A stretch of 64,000 nucleotides of DNA from Bradyrhizobium cytisi. Lineage in GTDB: Bacteria > Pseudomonadota > Alphaproteobacteria > Rhizobiales > Xanthobacteraceae. How positions within the stretch are numbered: position 1 is the stretch's first letter; every line of letters starts with the position of its first letter. Shown here piece by piece: positions 54,758 through 63,767 of the stretch. The stretch spans positions 1 to 64,000 of the forward strand of contig NZ_VSSR01000047.1 of the NCBI RefSeq assembly GCF_008123515.1, given 5' to 3'. The notes beneath the pieces were generated by a model. That model made no database searches and had not been told where the DNA came from. It saw only the letters and a list, made by a program, of their open reading frames with translations. A program made the position numbers and the translations under genes.

Positions 54758-57040
54758 ATGGATTCGATCGTGCAACCCGCCGCCACGGAGCAGCCGTCCA
54801 CGTCGCGCAACCGGCTGCTGCTGACGGTCTATACCGCCGCGATCTTCGTCAGCGCGCTGCTGCTGTTCTCGGTGCAGCCGCTGTTCACGAAAATGGTGCT
54901 GCCGCGGCTCGGCGGCTCGCCGGCGGTGTGGTCGGTGGCGATGGTGTTCTTCCAGTCGCTGCTGCTGGCGGGCTACGCCTATGCGCATCTCCTCATGCAG
55001 ATCAGGAATCGCGTGGTTCCGGTGGTTGTGCATCTCGTGCTGCTGATCGCGGCCTTCGTCACGCTGCCGCTCGGGATTGCCAGTGCTTATGGCGAGCCAC
55101 CAGCGTCGGGTTACGCATTCTGGCTGCTCGGCCTGTTCGTGATGTCGATCGGCCTGCCGTTCTTCGCGCTTGCCGCCAACAATCCGCTGCTGCAGGCCTG
55201 GTTCGTCCGCACCGGCCATCCTGATGGCCGCGATCCCTATTTCCTCTATGCCTCCTCCAACATCGGCAGCTTCCTCGCGCTGTTGTCCTATCCGTTCCTG
55301 CTGGAGCCGATGTACACGCTGCACACGCAGAACCGGCTCTGGACCGGCGGCTATGGCGTCTTGATTCTTCTGATTGCGGCCTGTGGCGTGCTGTTGCTGC
55401 GCTCGCCGAAGCTCGCGGTGGCCGACGCGCGCACCGAGGACGCAAACGCGCCGGCGCCGACGCTGGTGACGCGGCTGCGCTGGATCTTCCTCGCCGCGGT
55501 GCCGTCAGGGCTTCTCATCGCAGTCACCGCGCATATCTCGACCGACGTCGCGGCGGCGCCGCTGCTGTGGGTGCTGCCACTGTCGCTATATCTGCTGACC
55601 TGGGTGCTAGTGTTCCAGTCGCGGCCACTGTTGCCGCACAAATGGATGCTGATGCTGCAGCCGGTCGCGATCGCGGGCGTCATCTTTCTGCTCGCCTTCG
55701 GCGGCGAGCAGAATTTGCTGCTCACGCTCGGCGGCCATCAATTGTGCTTCTTCGTCATCGCCATGGCCTGCCACGGCGAACTGGCGCGGACCCGGCCCGC
55801 AGCCAAATATCTCACCGGATTCTATGTCGCGCTGTCGTTCGGCGGCATGGTCGGCGGTCTCTTTGCAGGCCTCGTCGCGCCATTCACCTTCTCATGGATC
55901 GCCGAATATCCGATCCTGGTCGCGCTCGCCGCGCTCTGCCGGCCGTCGGCGAGCGAGCGTCTTGCAGGCGTCGTGAGATGGTACTGGCTGGCGCTTGCCG
56001 TTCTCGCGGCGGCGCTGGTTGCACCGACGTACATGACAGGGGATCTTTCGACCTGGTTCGAGGATCACCGCGTCTGGGTCGCCGGCGCCGTCGGCGTGCT
56101 CGCAGCGCTTCTGGCGCTGGCGCTCAATGCGGATCGCTGGAAGATCTTTGCAACAGTCGCGCTAGCGCTGGCCCTGATGCGGATCTATCCGGCCGACGAG
56201 GGCCGCGTCACCACGGTGCGCAGCTTCTTCGGCGTGCACAAGATCGTGGTGACGCCGGGCGGCTATTTCCACGTGCTGATGCACGGCACCACGATTCACG
56301 GCGCCGAGCGCTTCCGCAACAATGACGGCACGCCCGTCACCGGCCGGCCCGAGCCGATCACCTATTATCATAAGGATGGCGGCATCGGTCAGGCCGTCAC
56401 CGCGATGCGCGAGCGCAAGGGCGCGCCGTTGAAGGTCGCGGCGATCGGTGTCGGATCGGGCACGCTCGCCTGCGCCGCGGAGCCCGGCGAGGACTGGAAA
56501 TTTTTCGAGATCGACCAGTCCATGGTCGATGCCGCGCGTGACCCCAAAAATTTCCGCTACATCTCGAGCTGCCTGCCGGACCTGAAGCCGGTGATTGGGG
56601 ATGCGCGTCTCACCTTCGCCAGGGAGCCCGACGGTGTCTACGACCTCATCATCGTCGATGCCTATTCGTCGGATGCGATCCCGATCCATCTCGCGACCGA
56701 GGAGGCGATGAAGATCTACAAGGACAAGCTCGCCCCGCACGGCGCCGTGGTGATGCACGTCTCCAACCGGCACCTCGATCTCGAGCCCGTCGTGGTCGGG
56801 ATCGCCGATGCCAACGATCTGAAGAGCTGGGTCTACGACGAGGATTCGGGCCGCGACGCCGACTACATCTTCTCCACCGACGTCGTCATCTCCGCGCGCG
56901 AAGCTGGTGACGTCGGCAAGCTGGCGTCCTCCAAGCAATGGGAGGAGACCGACGCGGACGAGAAGGTGCGGGTCTGGACCGACGACTATTCCAACATCCT
57001 GGGCGCGCTGTATCGACGCTTGCGCTACGGCGAGCAGTAA
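54758..57040 (+). CDS. Membrane protein fused to a spermidine-synthase-like domain
   Basis: 760 residues. Roughly residues 20-480 form a polytopic MFS-like part with about 12-14 helices ('S-A-L-L-L-F-S-V-Q-P-L-F-T-K-M-V-L-P' is typical of this fusion family). Residues about 490-760 are a Rossmann domain like that of polyamine aminopropyltransferases, with 'G-V-G-S-G-T-L-A-C', 'E-I-D-Q-S-M-V' and 'I-V-D-A-Y-S-S-D-A-I-P'. Fused MFS/spermidine-synthase proteins are widespread in Proteobacteria and unproven in function. They might make and move a polyamine-like compound. It stands between divergent and convergent single genes. Confidence 0.85.
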   Translation: MDSIVQPAATEQPSTSRNRLLLTVYTAAIFVSALLLFSVQPLFTKMVLPRLGGSPAVWSVAMVFFQSLLLAGYAYAHLLMQIRNRVVPVVVHLVLLIAAFVTLPLGIASAYGEPPASGYAFWLLGLFVMSIGLPFFALAANNPLLQAWFVRTGHPDGRDPYFLYASSNIGSFLALLSYPFLLEPMYTLHTQNRLWTGGYGVLILLIAACGVLLLRSPKLAVADARTEDANAPAPTLVTRLRWIFLAAVPSGLLIAVTAHISTDVAAAPLLWVLPLSLYLLTWVLVFQSRPLLPHKWMLMLQPVAIAGVIFLLAFGGEQNLLLTLGGHQLCFFVIAMACHGELARTRPAAKYLTGFYVALSFGGMVGGLFAGLVAPFTFSWIAEYPILVALAALCRPSASERLAGVVRWYWLALAVLAAALVAPTYMTGDLSTWFEDHRVWVAGAVGVLAALLALALNADRWKIFATVALALALMRIYPADEGRVTTVRSFFGVHKIVVTPGGYFHVLMHGTTIHGAERFRNNDGTPVTGRPEPITYYHKDGGIGQAVTAMRERKGAPLKVAAIGVGSGTLACAAEPGEDWKFFEIDQSMVDAARDPKNFRYISSCLPDLKPVIGDARLTFAREPDGVYDLIIVDAYSSDAIPIHLATEEAMKIYKDKLAPHGAVVMHVSNRHLDLEPVVVGIADANDLKSWVYDEDSGRDADYIFSTDVVISAREAGDVGKLASSKQWEETDADEKVRVWTDDYSNILGALYRRLRYGEQ

Positions 57041-57049
57041 CGCTCGGAC

Positions 57050-58036
57050 TTACGGCTCGACCGGCGTTCCCGCAGGCAGCGCAATTCCCTTCTCGCCGGC
57101 GACCTGCCGCAACAGGTCGGGCCGGTCGGAGATGATGCCGTCGACGCCGATCTCGATCATACGCGCCATGTCGTCGGGCTTGTTGACGGTCCAGACCACC
57201 ACGCGCAATCCCTGAGTCTGGGCTTCAGTGACAAGCGCCGCGGTCACGTCGCCGAAATAGGGCGACCACACCGCGCCGCCCGCGGCCTTGATCGTGCGCG
57301 GCAGCGAGCCGCCGTGATCGGCCGGGCTGTAACCCGCCGTCCAGCTGGCGGCCTTGTCGAGGACGACGGTCGGTGCCGAGCCGCGCTGGAGCGTCAGGTA
57401 CACGGTCGGAATTGTCGGGGCCTGCTGCTGGACCAGCAGCAGGGTCCGCCAGTCGAACGACTGGATCATGACGCGGTCGGAAAATTTCTCGTCTGCGATC
57501 ACCCCGAGCAGCTTTGCGACGAAGGCCTGCGGGCCAAGCGATTCATCCGGATGATCCGGATCGATCTTGGTCTCGATATTGAAGCGCACGCGTTCGTTGC
57601 CGGATTTGCGCACCAGCGCGAACAGCTCCTTCAGCGTGGGAATGCGGGTCCCCGGCACGGCGCGCTGGTCGGGAAATTGCTTCGCATAGGCGCTGTCCGG
57701 CCGGATTTGGCCGACGTCGTAGGCCCTGGCATCGGCGAACCGCAGTTTCACGAAAGGCGTGCCGGGCGCCGTGACATAGGCGCCATTCGCATCCCGCGCG
57801 AGATCGGGATTGAGCCCGCGCTCATGCGACACGACGACCTCGCCGTCGGCGGTGACGCCGACGTCCAGTTCCAGCGTGTCCACGCCCATCGCGAGGGCAT
57901 TGGCAAAGGCCGGCAGGGTGTTCTCCGGCAGCAGCGCCCGCCCGCCGCGATGCGCCTCGAGATCGAAAGCCATGGCCTTTCCCGAAATGAGAAGTGATAG
58001 CAAAGTCAATATTGTCGTAGTACGTGACGTCATCAC
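57050..58036 (-). CDS. Secreted glycerophosphodiester phosphodiesterase
   Basis: 328 residues with a signal peptide cleaved near 'A-M-A-F'. The GDPD active site is complete: His29-Arg30 and Glu38 (AHRGGRALLPENT), Glu56 and Asp58 (TLELDV) and His71 (VVSHERG). It releases glycerol-3-phosphate from phospholipid head groups in the periplasm. It converges with the spermidine-synthase-like gene (9 bases). The desaturase gene is divergent. Confidence 0.93.
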   Translation of the reverse strand: MMTSRTTTILTLLSLLISGKAMAFDLEAHRGGRALLPENTLPAFANALAMGVDTLELDVGVTADGEVVVSHERGLNPDLARDANGAYVTAPGTPFVKLRFADARAYDVGQIRPDSAYAKQFPDQRAVPGTRIPTLKELFALVRKSGNERVRFNIETKIDPDHPDESLGPQAFVAKLLGVIADEKFSDRVMIQSFDWRTLLLVQQQAPTIPTVYLTLQRGSAPTVVLDKAASWTAGYSPADHGGSLPRTIKAAGGAVWSPYFGDVTAALVTEAQTQGLRVVVWTVNKPDDMARMIEIGVDGIISDRPDLLRQVAGEKGIALPAGTPVEP

Positions 58037-58193
58037 AGTTCCGGTGGCAAGTGAAACAACAATGCTTGAACGCGGCTGAGCGCGTCCAGCCTGTTTTACA
58101 GCCTTTTGCGCCTGTTGAAACCTGGGGCCGCAGCTTGCGGTTGCGTCCGCTCTGCCGGTATGTACTCATAGACCTCGCCTTGGAATCCCGACC

Positions 58194-59153
58194 GTGCAAC
58201 AGAAACGCGATCACCGCATCATTCGCAGTCGGCATTTTCACAAGATGCAGCGGCGGCATTTCATCATTTTCGACGTTTTGCCCTTTGTCGGTACGCTGAT
58301 TGCGCTGGGCCTCCTCTTCTATCGTCCGATCGGCATCGTTGAGCTCAGCCTGTTGTTCGGCTTCTGGCTGATCACCGGGCTTGGGCTGACCGTCGGCTAT
58401 CACCGCCTGTTCACCCATCGCGCCTTTGCCACCTCGACCGGGATGAGCGCGATCTTGATCGTGATGGGATCGATGGCCGGGCGCGGCCCGATGCTGTCCT
58501 GGGCGGCGATGCACCGGCGGCACCACGAATTGTCCGACCACGACGGCGATCTGCATTCGCCGCGTCTGCATGGCGGCGGCGTGCTGGGCCGCCTGCGCGG
58601 CTTTCTGCACTCGCATTTGACCTGGATGATCGCACACGACTATCCCAACGTCGCCCATTACGTGCCGGATCTGATGGCCAACCGCACCCTGGTTGCGGTC
58701 AACAGCTATTATTACAGCTGGGTCGCGCTCGGCTTGGTGCTGCCGGCGGCGATTGGCGGCCTCGCCACCATGAGCCTGTGGGGCGCGCTGACGGGCCTGC
58801 TCTGGGGCGGCGTGGTGCGCATGTTCGTGGTCGAGCAGACCATGTCCGCCATCAACTCCATCATGCACACGTTTGGCGCGCAGCCCTTCGTCACCCGTGA
58901 CGATAACAGCCGCAATCTCGGCGTGATGGCCTGGCTCGCCTGGGGCGAGGGCTGGCACAACAACCACCACGCGTTCCCGTATTCGGCGGCCTTCGGCCTG
59001 CGCTGGTTCGAGTTCGATCCCGGCTTCATCTTCATCCGCGCGCTGGAGGCGCTCGGACTCGCCTGGGACGTCAAGGTGCCGAGCGAGGAGAAGATCGCCC
59101 GGCGCATGCTGCAGCAGCCGGGCGATGCCGCGCCCGATCTGGAAACGGGCTGA
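58194..59153 (+). CDS. Acyl-CoA/acyl-lipid fatty acid desaturase
   Basis: 319 residues from a GTG start (ATG 58245 is an alternative). All three histidine boxes are present: H70-RLFT-H75, H107-RRHH111 and H255-NNHH259. Four membrane helices fit the integral-membrane delta-9-type family. It introduces a double bond in an acyl chain using oxygen and an electron donor. The MBOAT gene begins 38 bases after its stop, so the two are likely co-transcribed. It could prepare the unsaturated acyl chain for the downstream acylation module (inference). Confidence 0.9.
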   Translation: MQQKRDHRIIRSRHFHKMQRRHFIIFDVLPFVGTLIALGLLFYRPIGIVELSLLFGFWLITGLGLTVGYHRLFTHRAFATSTGMSAILIVMGSMAGRGPMLSWAAMHRRHHELSDHDGDLHSPRLHGGGVLGRLRGFLHSHLTWMIAHDYPNVAHYVPDLMANRTLVAVNSYYYSWVALGLVLPAAIGGLATMSLWGALTGLLWGGVVRMFVVEQTMSAINSIMHTFGAQPFVTRDDNSRNLGVMAWLAWGEGWHNNHHAFPYSAAFGLRWFEFDPGFIFIRALEALGLAWDVKVPSEEKIARRMLQQPGDAAPDLETG

Positions 59154-59191
59154 GGATCGGCATCCGGCGATGACGGCGCAGCGCTGAACCG

Positions 59192-60574
59192 ATGCTGTTC
59201 AACGACTATCCCTTCCTCCTGGTGTTCCTGCCGGCGGCACTGCTGATCTACCGCCTGTTCGATCCCTATCCGCGCTTGCGCATCGTCGTGCAGGTGGCGC
59301 TGTCGCTGGCCTTCTACGCCTGGGGCAGTCCGTCCTTCGTCCTGCTCCTGATCGCCTCGATCGTCATCAACTGGCTCGCCTCGGTCGCCTATGGGCGGGT
59401 GAAGTGGAAGGCGGTGCTGACGCTCGTCATCTTGCTCGATATCGGCGTGCTCGCGCTGTTCAAATACGCCAACTTCATCCTCGCCAACCTCGGGCATGTG
59501 CTGGGTGCCACGTTGCCGACGCTCGACATCGGGTTGCCGCTCGGCATCTCCTTCTTCACCTTCCATCACATCATGTATCTGGTCGATCTCCGGCGCGGCA
59601 AGGCGCCGCTCTACGCGATCGATCGCTACGCGCTCTACATCGCCTTCTTTCCGCAGGCGATCGCGGGGCCGCTGGCGCGCTGGTCGGAGGTGATGCATCA
59701 GTTCGGCAGGCAGGTCTATGTGCCGGGCTGGCAGCGTCAATTCTGCATCGCGATCTGCTTCATCGCGCTCGGCCTGTTCCAGAAGATCGTGATCGCCGAC
59801 AGCATCGCGCACCTGCTTGATCCCATCTACATGCAGGCGACGGCTGGGCCGCTTGCGAGCGGCGACGGCTGGCTCGCCTTCTGCTTCTCGTTCCAGATCC
59901 TGTTCGACTTCTCCGGCTATTCCGACATCGCGATCGGCCTTGGGCTGCTGTTCGGGGTGCAGCTGCCCTACAATTTCAATGCGCCGCTGCGCTCGACCAA
60001 CATCCAGGATTTCTGGCAGCGCTGGCATATCACGCTGATGCTGTTCCTGCGCGACTATGTCTTCTACCCTCTGGTCAATCTGCGCATCCTGCCGCGGCGC
60101 TTTCTGCCGGTGCAGTTCTTCGGCGCAATGCTGATCACCATGGCGCTGTGCGGCTTGTGGCATGGCGCGAGTTGGGCTTTTGTCCTTTGGGGCGTGCTGC
60201 ACGGTCTTGCGCAGGTGGTCTGCTCGTTGTTGCGGCGCTATGGCCCGCACTTCCCGTCATGGTTCGGCTGGGCTCTCACCGTGCTGTTCGTGCTGGCAAC
60301 CGGCGTGATCTTTCGCGCCGGCTCGGTCGAGGCCGCCTGGCATGTTTTCGCCGGGCTCGCCCAGCCGCTGCCGCTCGCGCGCGGGCAGCACCTTTGGCCG
60401 CTGATCGTGGCGCCGTTGTTCGCCTTCTTGTTGCCGGCCAGTCAGGACATCGTCGCATTCTTCACGCGCCGCCCGAGTCCCTGGCTTGCGGGCGTGCTCG
60501 GGATCTGCCTTTTCGCTTTGCTGCTCCATATGGGTGGTCGGGATCTCCATGAATTCGTCTACTTCAAGTTCTGA
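59192..60574 (+). CDS. MBOAT family O-acyltransferase (AlgI/DltB-like)
   Basis: 460 residues, about eleven membrane helices. It opens with the family's 'M-L-F-N-D-Y-P-F-L-L-V-F-L' and carries 'F-F-P-Q-A-I-A-G-P-L-A-R', 'F-D-F-S-G-Y-S-D-I-A-I-G' and 'F-W-Q-R-W-H-I-T'. The catalytic His324 lies in GLWHGA, with His337 (V-L-H-G-L) in the next helix. MBOAT proteins pass acyl groups across the membrane to extracytoplasmic polysaccharides or teichoic acids. Its last 26 bases overlap the next gene, a SGNH-like protein, and a fatty-acyl ligase and carrier protein converge on it. That is the Dlt-like arrangement. Confidence 0.93.
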   Translation: MLFNDYPFLLVFLPAALLIYRLFDPYPRLRIVVQVALSLAFYAWGSPSFVLLLIASIVINWLASVAYGRVKWKAVLTLVILLDIGVLALFKYANFILANLGHVLGATLPTLDIGLPLGISFFTFHHIMYLVDLRRGKAPLYAIDRYALYIAFFPQAIAGPLARWSEVMHQFGRQVYVPGWQRQFCIAICFIALGLFQKIVIADSIAHLLDPIYMQATAGPLASGDGWLAFCFSFQILFDFSGYSDIAIGLGLLFGVQLPYNFNAPLRSTNIQDFWQRWHITLMLFLRDYVFYPLVNLRILPRRFLPVQFFGAMLITMALCGLWHGASWAFVLWGVLHGLAQVVCSLLRRYGPHFPSWFGWALTVLFVLATGVIFRAGSVEAAWHVFAGLAQPLPLARGQHLWPLIVAPLFAFLLPASQDIVAFFTRRPSPWLAGVLGICLFALLLHMGGRDLHEFVYFKF

Positions 60575-61559
60575 GACCGATCCCGGCTGGGGGAGGGGCA
60601 TCATAGCCTGCATGGGTACGCTGATCGGCGCGGCCGTGCTGGTGCTGGCGCTGATGGTGGTCGTCGATCCCTATGACAGCGGCAAGCTCGGCCTGCTCGG
60701 CATCAATGGCGTCGACAATCGTCTCACCCAGATCACGGCCGCGAGCCGCGCCAGAGATCCGAATTTCAACGCGGCCATCCTCGGCAACTCGACGGCGCAG
60801 CTGATCGCGCCGGCGGAATTGTCCGGCGCGACGGGCCTGCGCTTCGTGCAGCTCTACACCACCGGCTCGGCTCCGCGCGAGCAGCTCGCGGTGCTCGATT
60901 TCTTCCTGCGCAATCACAAGCAGGTCGGCGCGCTGGTGCTCGCGGCCGATCCCGGCTGGTGCGTTCATGCGCGGCCGAAGGAGGAGGGCGCTCCGTTTCC
61001 CTATTGGCTCTACGACCGAAGTGTCGTCACCTACGCGGTGCGGCTGATCTCCTGGCACGCGATCGAGCAGGCCTTTCAGCGGCTCAGCATCGGGCTCGGC
61101 TGGCGGCAGCGGATGAATCCGGACGGCTTTGTCAGCTATGAGGACATCTGGCCGCCTGGCCAATTCAAGGAGGTCGGCTGGCCCAGGGATCCGGCGCCGG
61201 CTACATCCGCCGGGACGCGGGCGACATTCCCGGAGATCGCTGCGCTGGTAGAGATCGTCAGGAAGCTGCCGGCCGACGTGCCGATCGTCATCATCGTGCC
61301 GCCGACTTTCGCGGCCACCGTGCCGAAGCCCGGCACGGATGTGGCGCTGGAGCGCGTCGCTTGCGATGCCGCGCTGAAAGCCGTCATCGCGGGGCGTCCG
61401 CGCAGCAATTTCATCAGCTATCGTGTCGACAACGCGCTGACCCGCGATCGCGACAACTTCGCCGACTTCATCCACTATCGCCCGAAACTCGCGCGCCGGA
61501 TCGAGCAAGGCATTATCGCCAGCCTGCGCGATGGCGAGAGCGCGACGATCGATTTCTGA
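60549..61559 (+). CDS. SGNH-hydrolase-like membrane-anchored protein (DltD/AlgX-like accessory)
   Basis: 336 residues from the ATG at 60549, overlapping the MBOAT gene by 26 bases. A polar Ser-rich tip precedes one membrane helix (about 22-42). The rest faces the periplasm. The catalytic triad of an SGNH fold can be read as Ser81 ('I-L-G-N-S-T-A-Q-L-I'), Asp306 and His309 ('F-A-D-F-I-H-Y'), though I cannot test this. Such proteins work beside MBOAT enzymes (DltD with DltB, AlgX/AlgJ with AlgI) to hand on the acyl group. Its partner MBOAT is directly upstream. Confidence 0.78.
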   Translation: MNSSTSSSETDPGWGRGIIACMGTLIGAAVLVLALMVVVDPYDSGKLGLLGINGVDNRLTQITAASRARDPNFNAAILGNSTAQLIAPAELSGATGLRFVQLYTTGSAPREQLAVLDFFLRNHKQVGALVLAADPGWCVHARPKEEGAPFPYWLYDRSVVTYAVRLISWHAIEQAFQRLSIGLGWRQRMNPDGFVSYEDIWPPGQFKEVGWPRDPAPATSAGTRATFPEIAALVEIVRKLPADVPIVIIVPPTFAATVPKPGTDVALERVACDAALKAVIAGRPRSNFISYRVDNALTRDRDNFADFIHYRPKLARRIEQGIIASLRDGESATIDF

Positions 61560-61565
61560 GCCGGC

Positions 61566-63266
61566 TCAGCCGATCTCCTCGAATCCACCGTCGAGCCAGA
61601 GCCTGCGCGCAAGCTTGCGCTGGATCTTGCCGCTGGTGGTTTTTGGCAGCGCGCCGGGACGGATCAGCGCGACATGTCGGGCGGAGAGCTCGTGGCTGTC
61701 GGCGATGGCCTCGCGGATCTGGCCCTTGATCTCGGCCGTGTCGATCGTATGGCGCGCAGTGCGTTCGACCTCGTGGACGATGACGAGACTTTCCTCGCCA
61801 TGTTCATCCGGCACGGAAAAAGCGGCGCCGCAGTTCTCACGCAATGCGTTGTCCAGCGACTGCACGGTGCGCTCGATGTCCTGCGGATAATGGTTGATGC
61901 CACGGATGATGATGAGATCCTTGATCCGGCCGGTGACGAACAATTCGCCGGTACGATCGAGGAAGCCGAGGTCGCCGGTGCGCAGCCACCGGCCATCCTC
62001 ATCCGCGATCTCCGCATTGAGCTCTTCGCGCGTCGCCGCATCGTTGCGCCAGTAGACGCGTGCGACGTTGGCGCCGCTGACCCAGATTTCGCCGACGCGG
62101 TCGGCCGGAAGCCGTCGGCGCTGCTCGGGGTCGACAATGGCGATCCGCTCGCCGACAAGCGCGCGGCCGCAACCGACGACGAGCTGCGAGTCGCCGGGAT
62201 CCGCCGGCGCCTCGGCCGCATGGGCTTGAAGCGCGGCGCGGCTGACGCTGCGTGTGACGTGGCCGCCACCGCGCGTCCCGCCGGAGATCAGGAGCGTCGC
62301 TTCTGCCATGCCATAGGCGGGATACATCACGCGGGGATCGAATCCGTGCGGCGCAAACGTTTCGATGAAGCCCGCGATGGTATCGGCGCGCACCGGCTCG
62401 GCGCCGTTGAGCGCGACCCGGAGCGAGGACAGGTCCACGCCCTCCATCTGATCGGCGCGATAGCGGCTGACGCAGAGGTCAAAGCCGAAATTGGGCCCGC
62501 AGGCGACCTCCGCACGATAATGCGAGATCGCGCGCAGCCAGCCGAGCGGCCGCTGCATGAACGCGTTCGGCGCCATCAGCACGCAGGTCGCGCCGACATA
62601 GAGGGCCTGCAGCGCGTTCAGGATCAGCCCCATGTCGTGATAGAGCGGCACCCAGTTGACATAGGTCGATTGCCCGGTGTTGCCGAGCGCGATCCGGATC
62701 ATCTCGAGATTGGCGAGCAGATTGGCATGGCTCACCATGACGCCCTTCGGCTCGGAGGTCGAACCGGAGGTGTATTGCAGGAAGGCGATGTCGTCGGGCG
62801 CTGGCTCCGGCAGATCGATCGTCGAGCCGGCCGCTTCAGTGAGGTCGACTTCGATCCACCGGATATCCTCCTGCGCAAAGCGCGCCTCCAGGTCACCGCG
62901 CATTGCGAATGCGGTGGTCGTCAGCGCGAGCGCCGGCGTGCAATTGGCGAGAATCGCTGCGCTGGAATCGCGGGCGCTGTTTCGCCGGGGCATCATCATC
63001 GGCACGGCGATGATCCCCGCCATCAGGCAGCCGAAGAACGCCACCATGAATTCGATGCCTGGCGGAAACACCAGGATCGCGCGGTCGCCGGGCCGTGCGG
63101 ACGCGCTCAGGCGCGCGGCGAGGGCGGTTGCGGTCTCATGGAGTTGACGGAAGGTGAGGACTGCTTCCTCCGTCGCGCGATCGGAGACGAAGACATAGGC
63201 GCGATCGTCAGCCTGCCCCGCCGCGCGCCGCGCCAGCAGCGCGACGAGTGAGCGGAGATTGTCCAT
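61566..63266 (-). CDS. Fatty-acyl-AMP ligase (FAAL-type)
   Basis: 566 residues, ANL superfamily. The ATP motif 'Y-T-S-G-S-T-S-E-P-K-G-V-M' and the 'P-A-Y-G-M-A-E-A-T-L-L-I-S-G-G' strand are both there, with the C-terminal hinge 'T-G-D-L-G-F-L-D-R-T-G-E-L-F' and the lysine of 'T-S-G-K-I-Q-R-K'. The N-terminal 'F-P-P-G-I-E-F-M-V-A-F-F-G-C-L' is typical of FAAL enzymes, which make acyl-AMP and pass the acyl group to an acyl carrier protein instead of CoA. The carrier gene lies 26 bases upstream on the same strand, which supports that role. It converges with the SGNH gene, 6 bases apart. Confidence 0.9.
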   Translation of the reverse strand: MDNLRSLVALLARRAAGQADDRAYVFVSDRATEEAVLTFRQLHETATALAARLSASARPGDRAILVFPPGIEFMVAFFGCLMAGIIAVPMMMPRRNSARDSSAAILANCTPALALTTTAFAMRGDLEARFAQEDIRWIEVDLTEAAGSTIDLPEPAPDDIAFLQYTSGSTSEPKGVMVSHANLLANLEMIRIALGNTGQSTYVNWVPLYHDMGLILNALQALYVGATCVLMAPNAFMQRPLGWLRAISHYRAEVACGPNFGFDLCVSRYRADQMEGVDLSSLRVALNGAEPVRADTIAGFIETFAPHGFDPRVMYPAYGMAEATLLISGGTRGGGHVTRSVSRAALQAHAAEAPADPGDSQLVVGCGRALVGERIAIVDPEQRRRLPADRVGEIWVSGANVARVYWRNDAATREELNAEIADEDGRWLRTGDLGFLDRTGELFVTGRIKDLIIIRGINHYPQDIERTVQSLDNALRENCGAAFSVPDEHGEESLVIVHEVERTARHTIDTAEIKGQIREAIADSHELSARHVALIRPGALPKTTSGKIQRKLARRLWLDGGFEEIG

Positions 63267-63292
63267 CTGGATTGCGCCGGCTTCAGCCGCCC

Positions 63293-63547
63293 TCAGGCGG
63301 CGGAGCGGAGCGCGCGCTTGTCGGCGAGAAATCGCGACAGCGCCTCAACTGTAGGGTGGTCGTAGAAGTCATCCGTCGACAGTTCGAGGTCGAGCTTCTC
63401 CTCGAGCTCCATCATGAGATAGACGAGCATCGCCGAATCGAGGCCGAGGCGGCTGAATTTCGTGCCGGTGTCGACACGGTCCTTCGAAATTCGCAGGATG
63501 TTGGCTAGCGCCGTAACGCAGAAATCCGAAATCTGCTCGCGTGTCAT
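63293..63547 (-). CDS. Acyl carrier protein paired with the fatty-acyl-AMP ligase
   Basis: 84 residues from ATG 63547; an upstream frame to 63601 has no better ribosome site. Four-helix ACP with the phosphopantetheine-accepting Ser38 (L-G-L-D-S-A-M). The DSL of standard ACPs is DSA here. It carries the activated acyl chain from the ligase encoded next to it, presumably to the MBOAT acyltransferase. It is the first gene of its transcript. The 220 bases upstream (63548-63767) hold the promoter, not resolved further. Confidence 0.9.
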   Translation of the reverse strand: MTREQISDFCVTALANILRISKDRVDTGTKFSRLGLDSAMLVYLMMELEEKLDLELSTDDFYDHPTVEALSRFLADKRALRSAA

Positions 63548-63767
63548 GTCATTTCCCAGAAACAGTCGGAACGACAATACGGGCGACCTCAAGGTTGTCA
63601 ATTTGGCCCAAACGCCGCGGCGTTGAAGGTTGGGGACTGTTGCTTTCCTGCGTCGCCCGGCTGCTCATTTCGTGCACAGGTTGGCGCGATTTCCCCCGGT
63701 CGACAGCGGCAACGGCCGCCCTTATCCTCCCAAAATTGCAGTTTGACGCGCGTGACGGGATTTTTGC

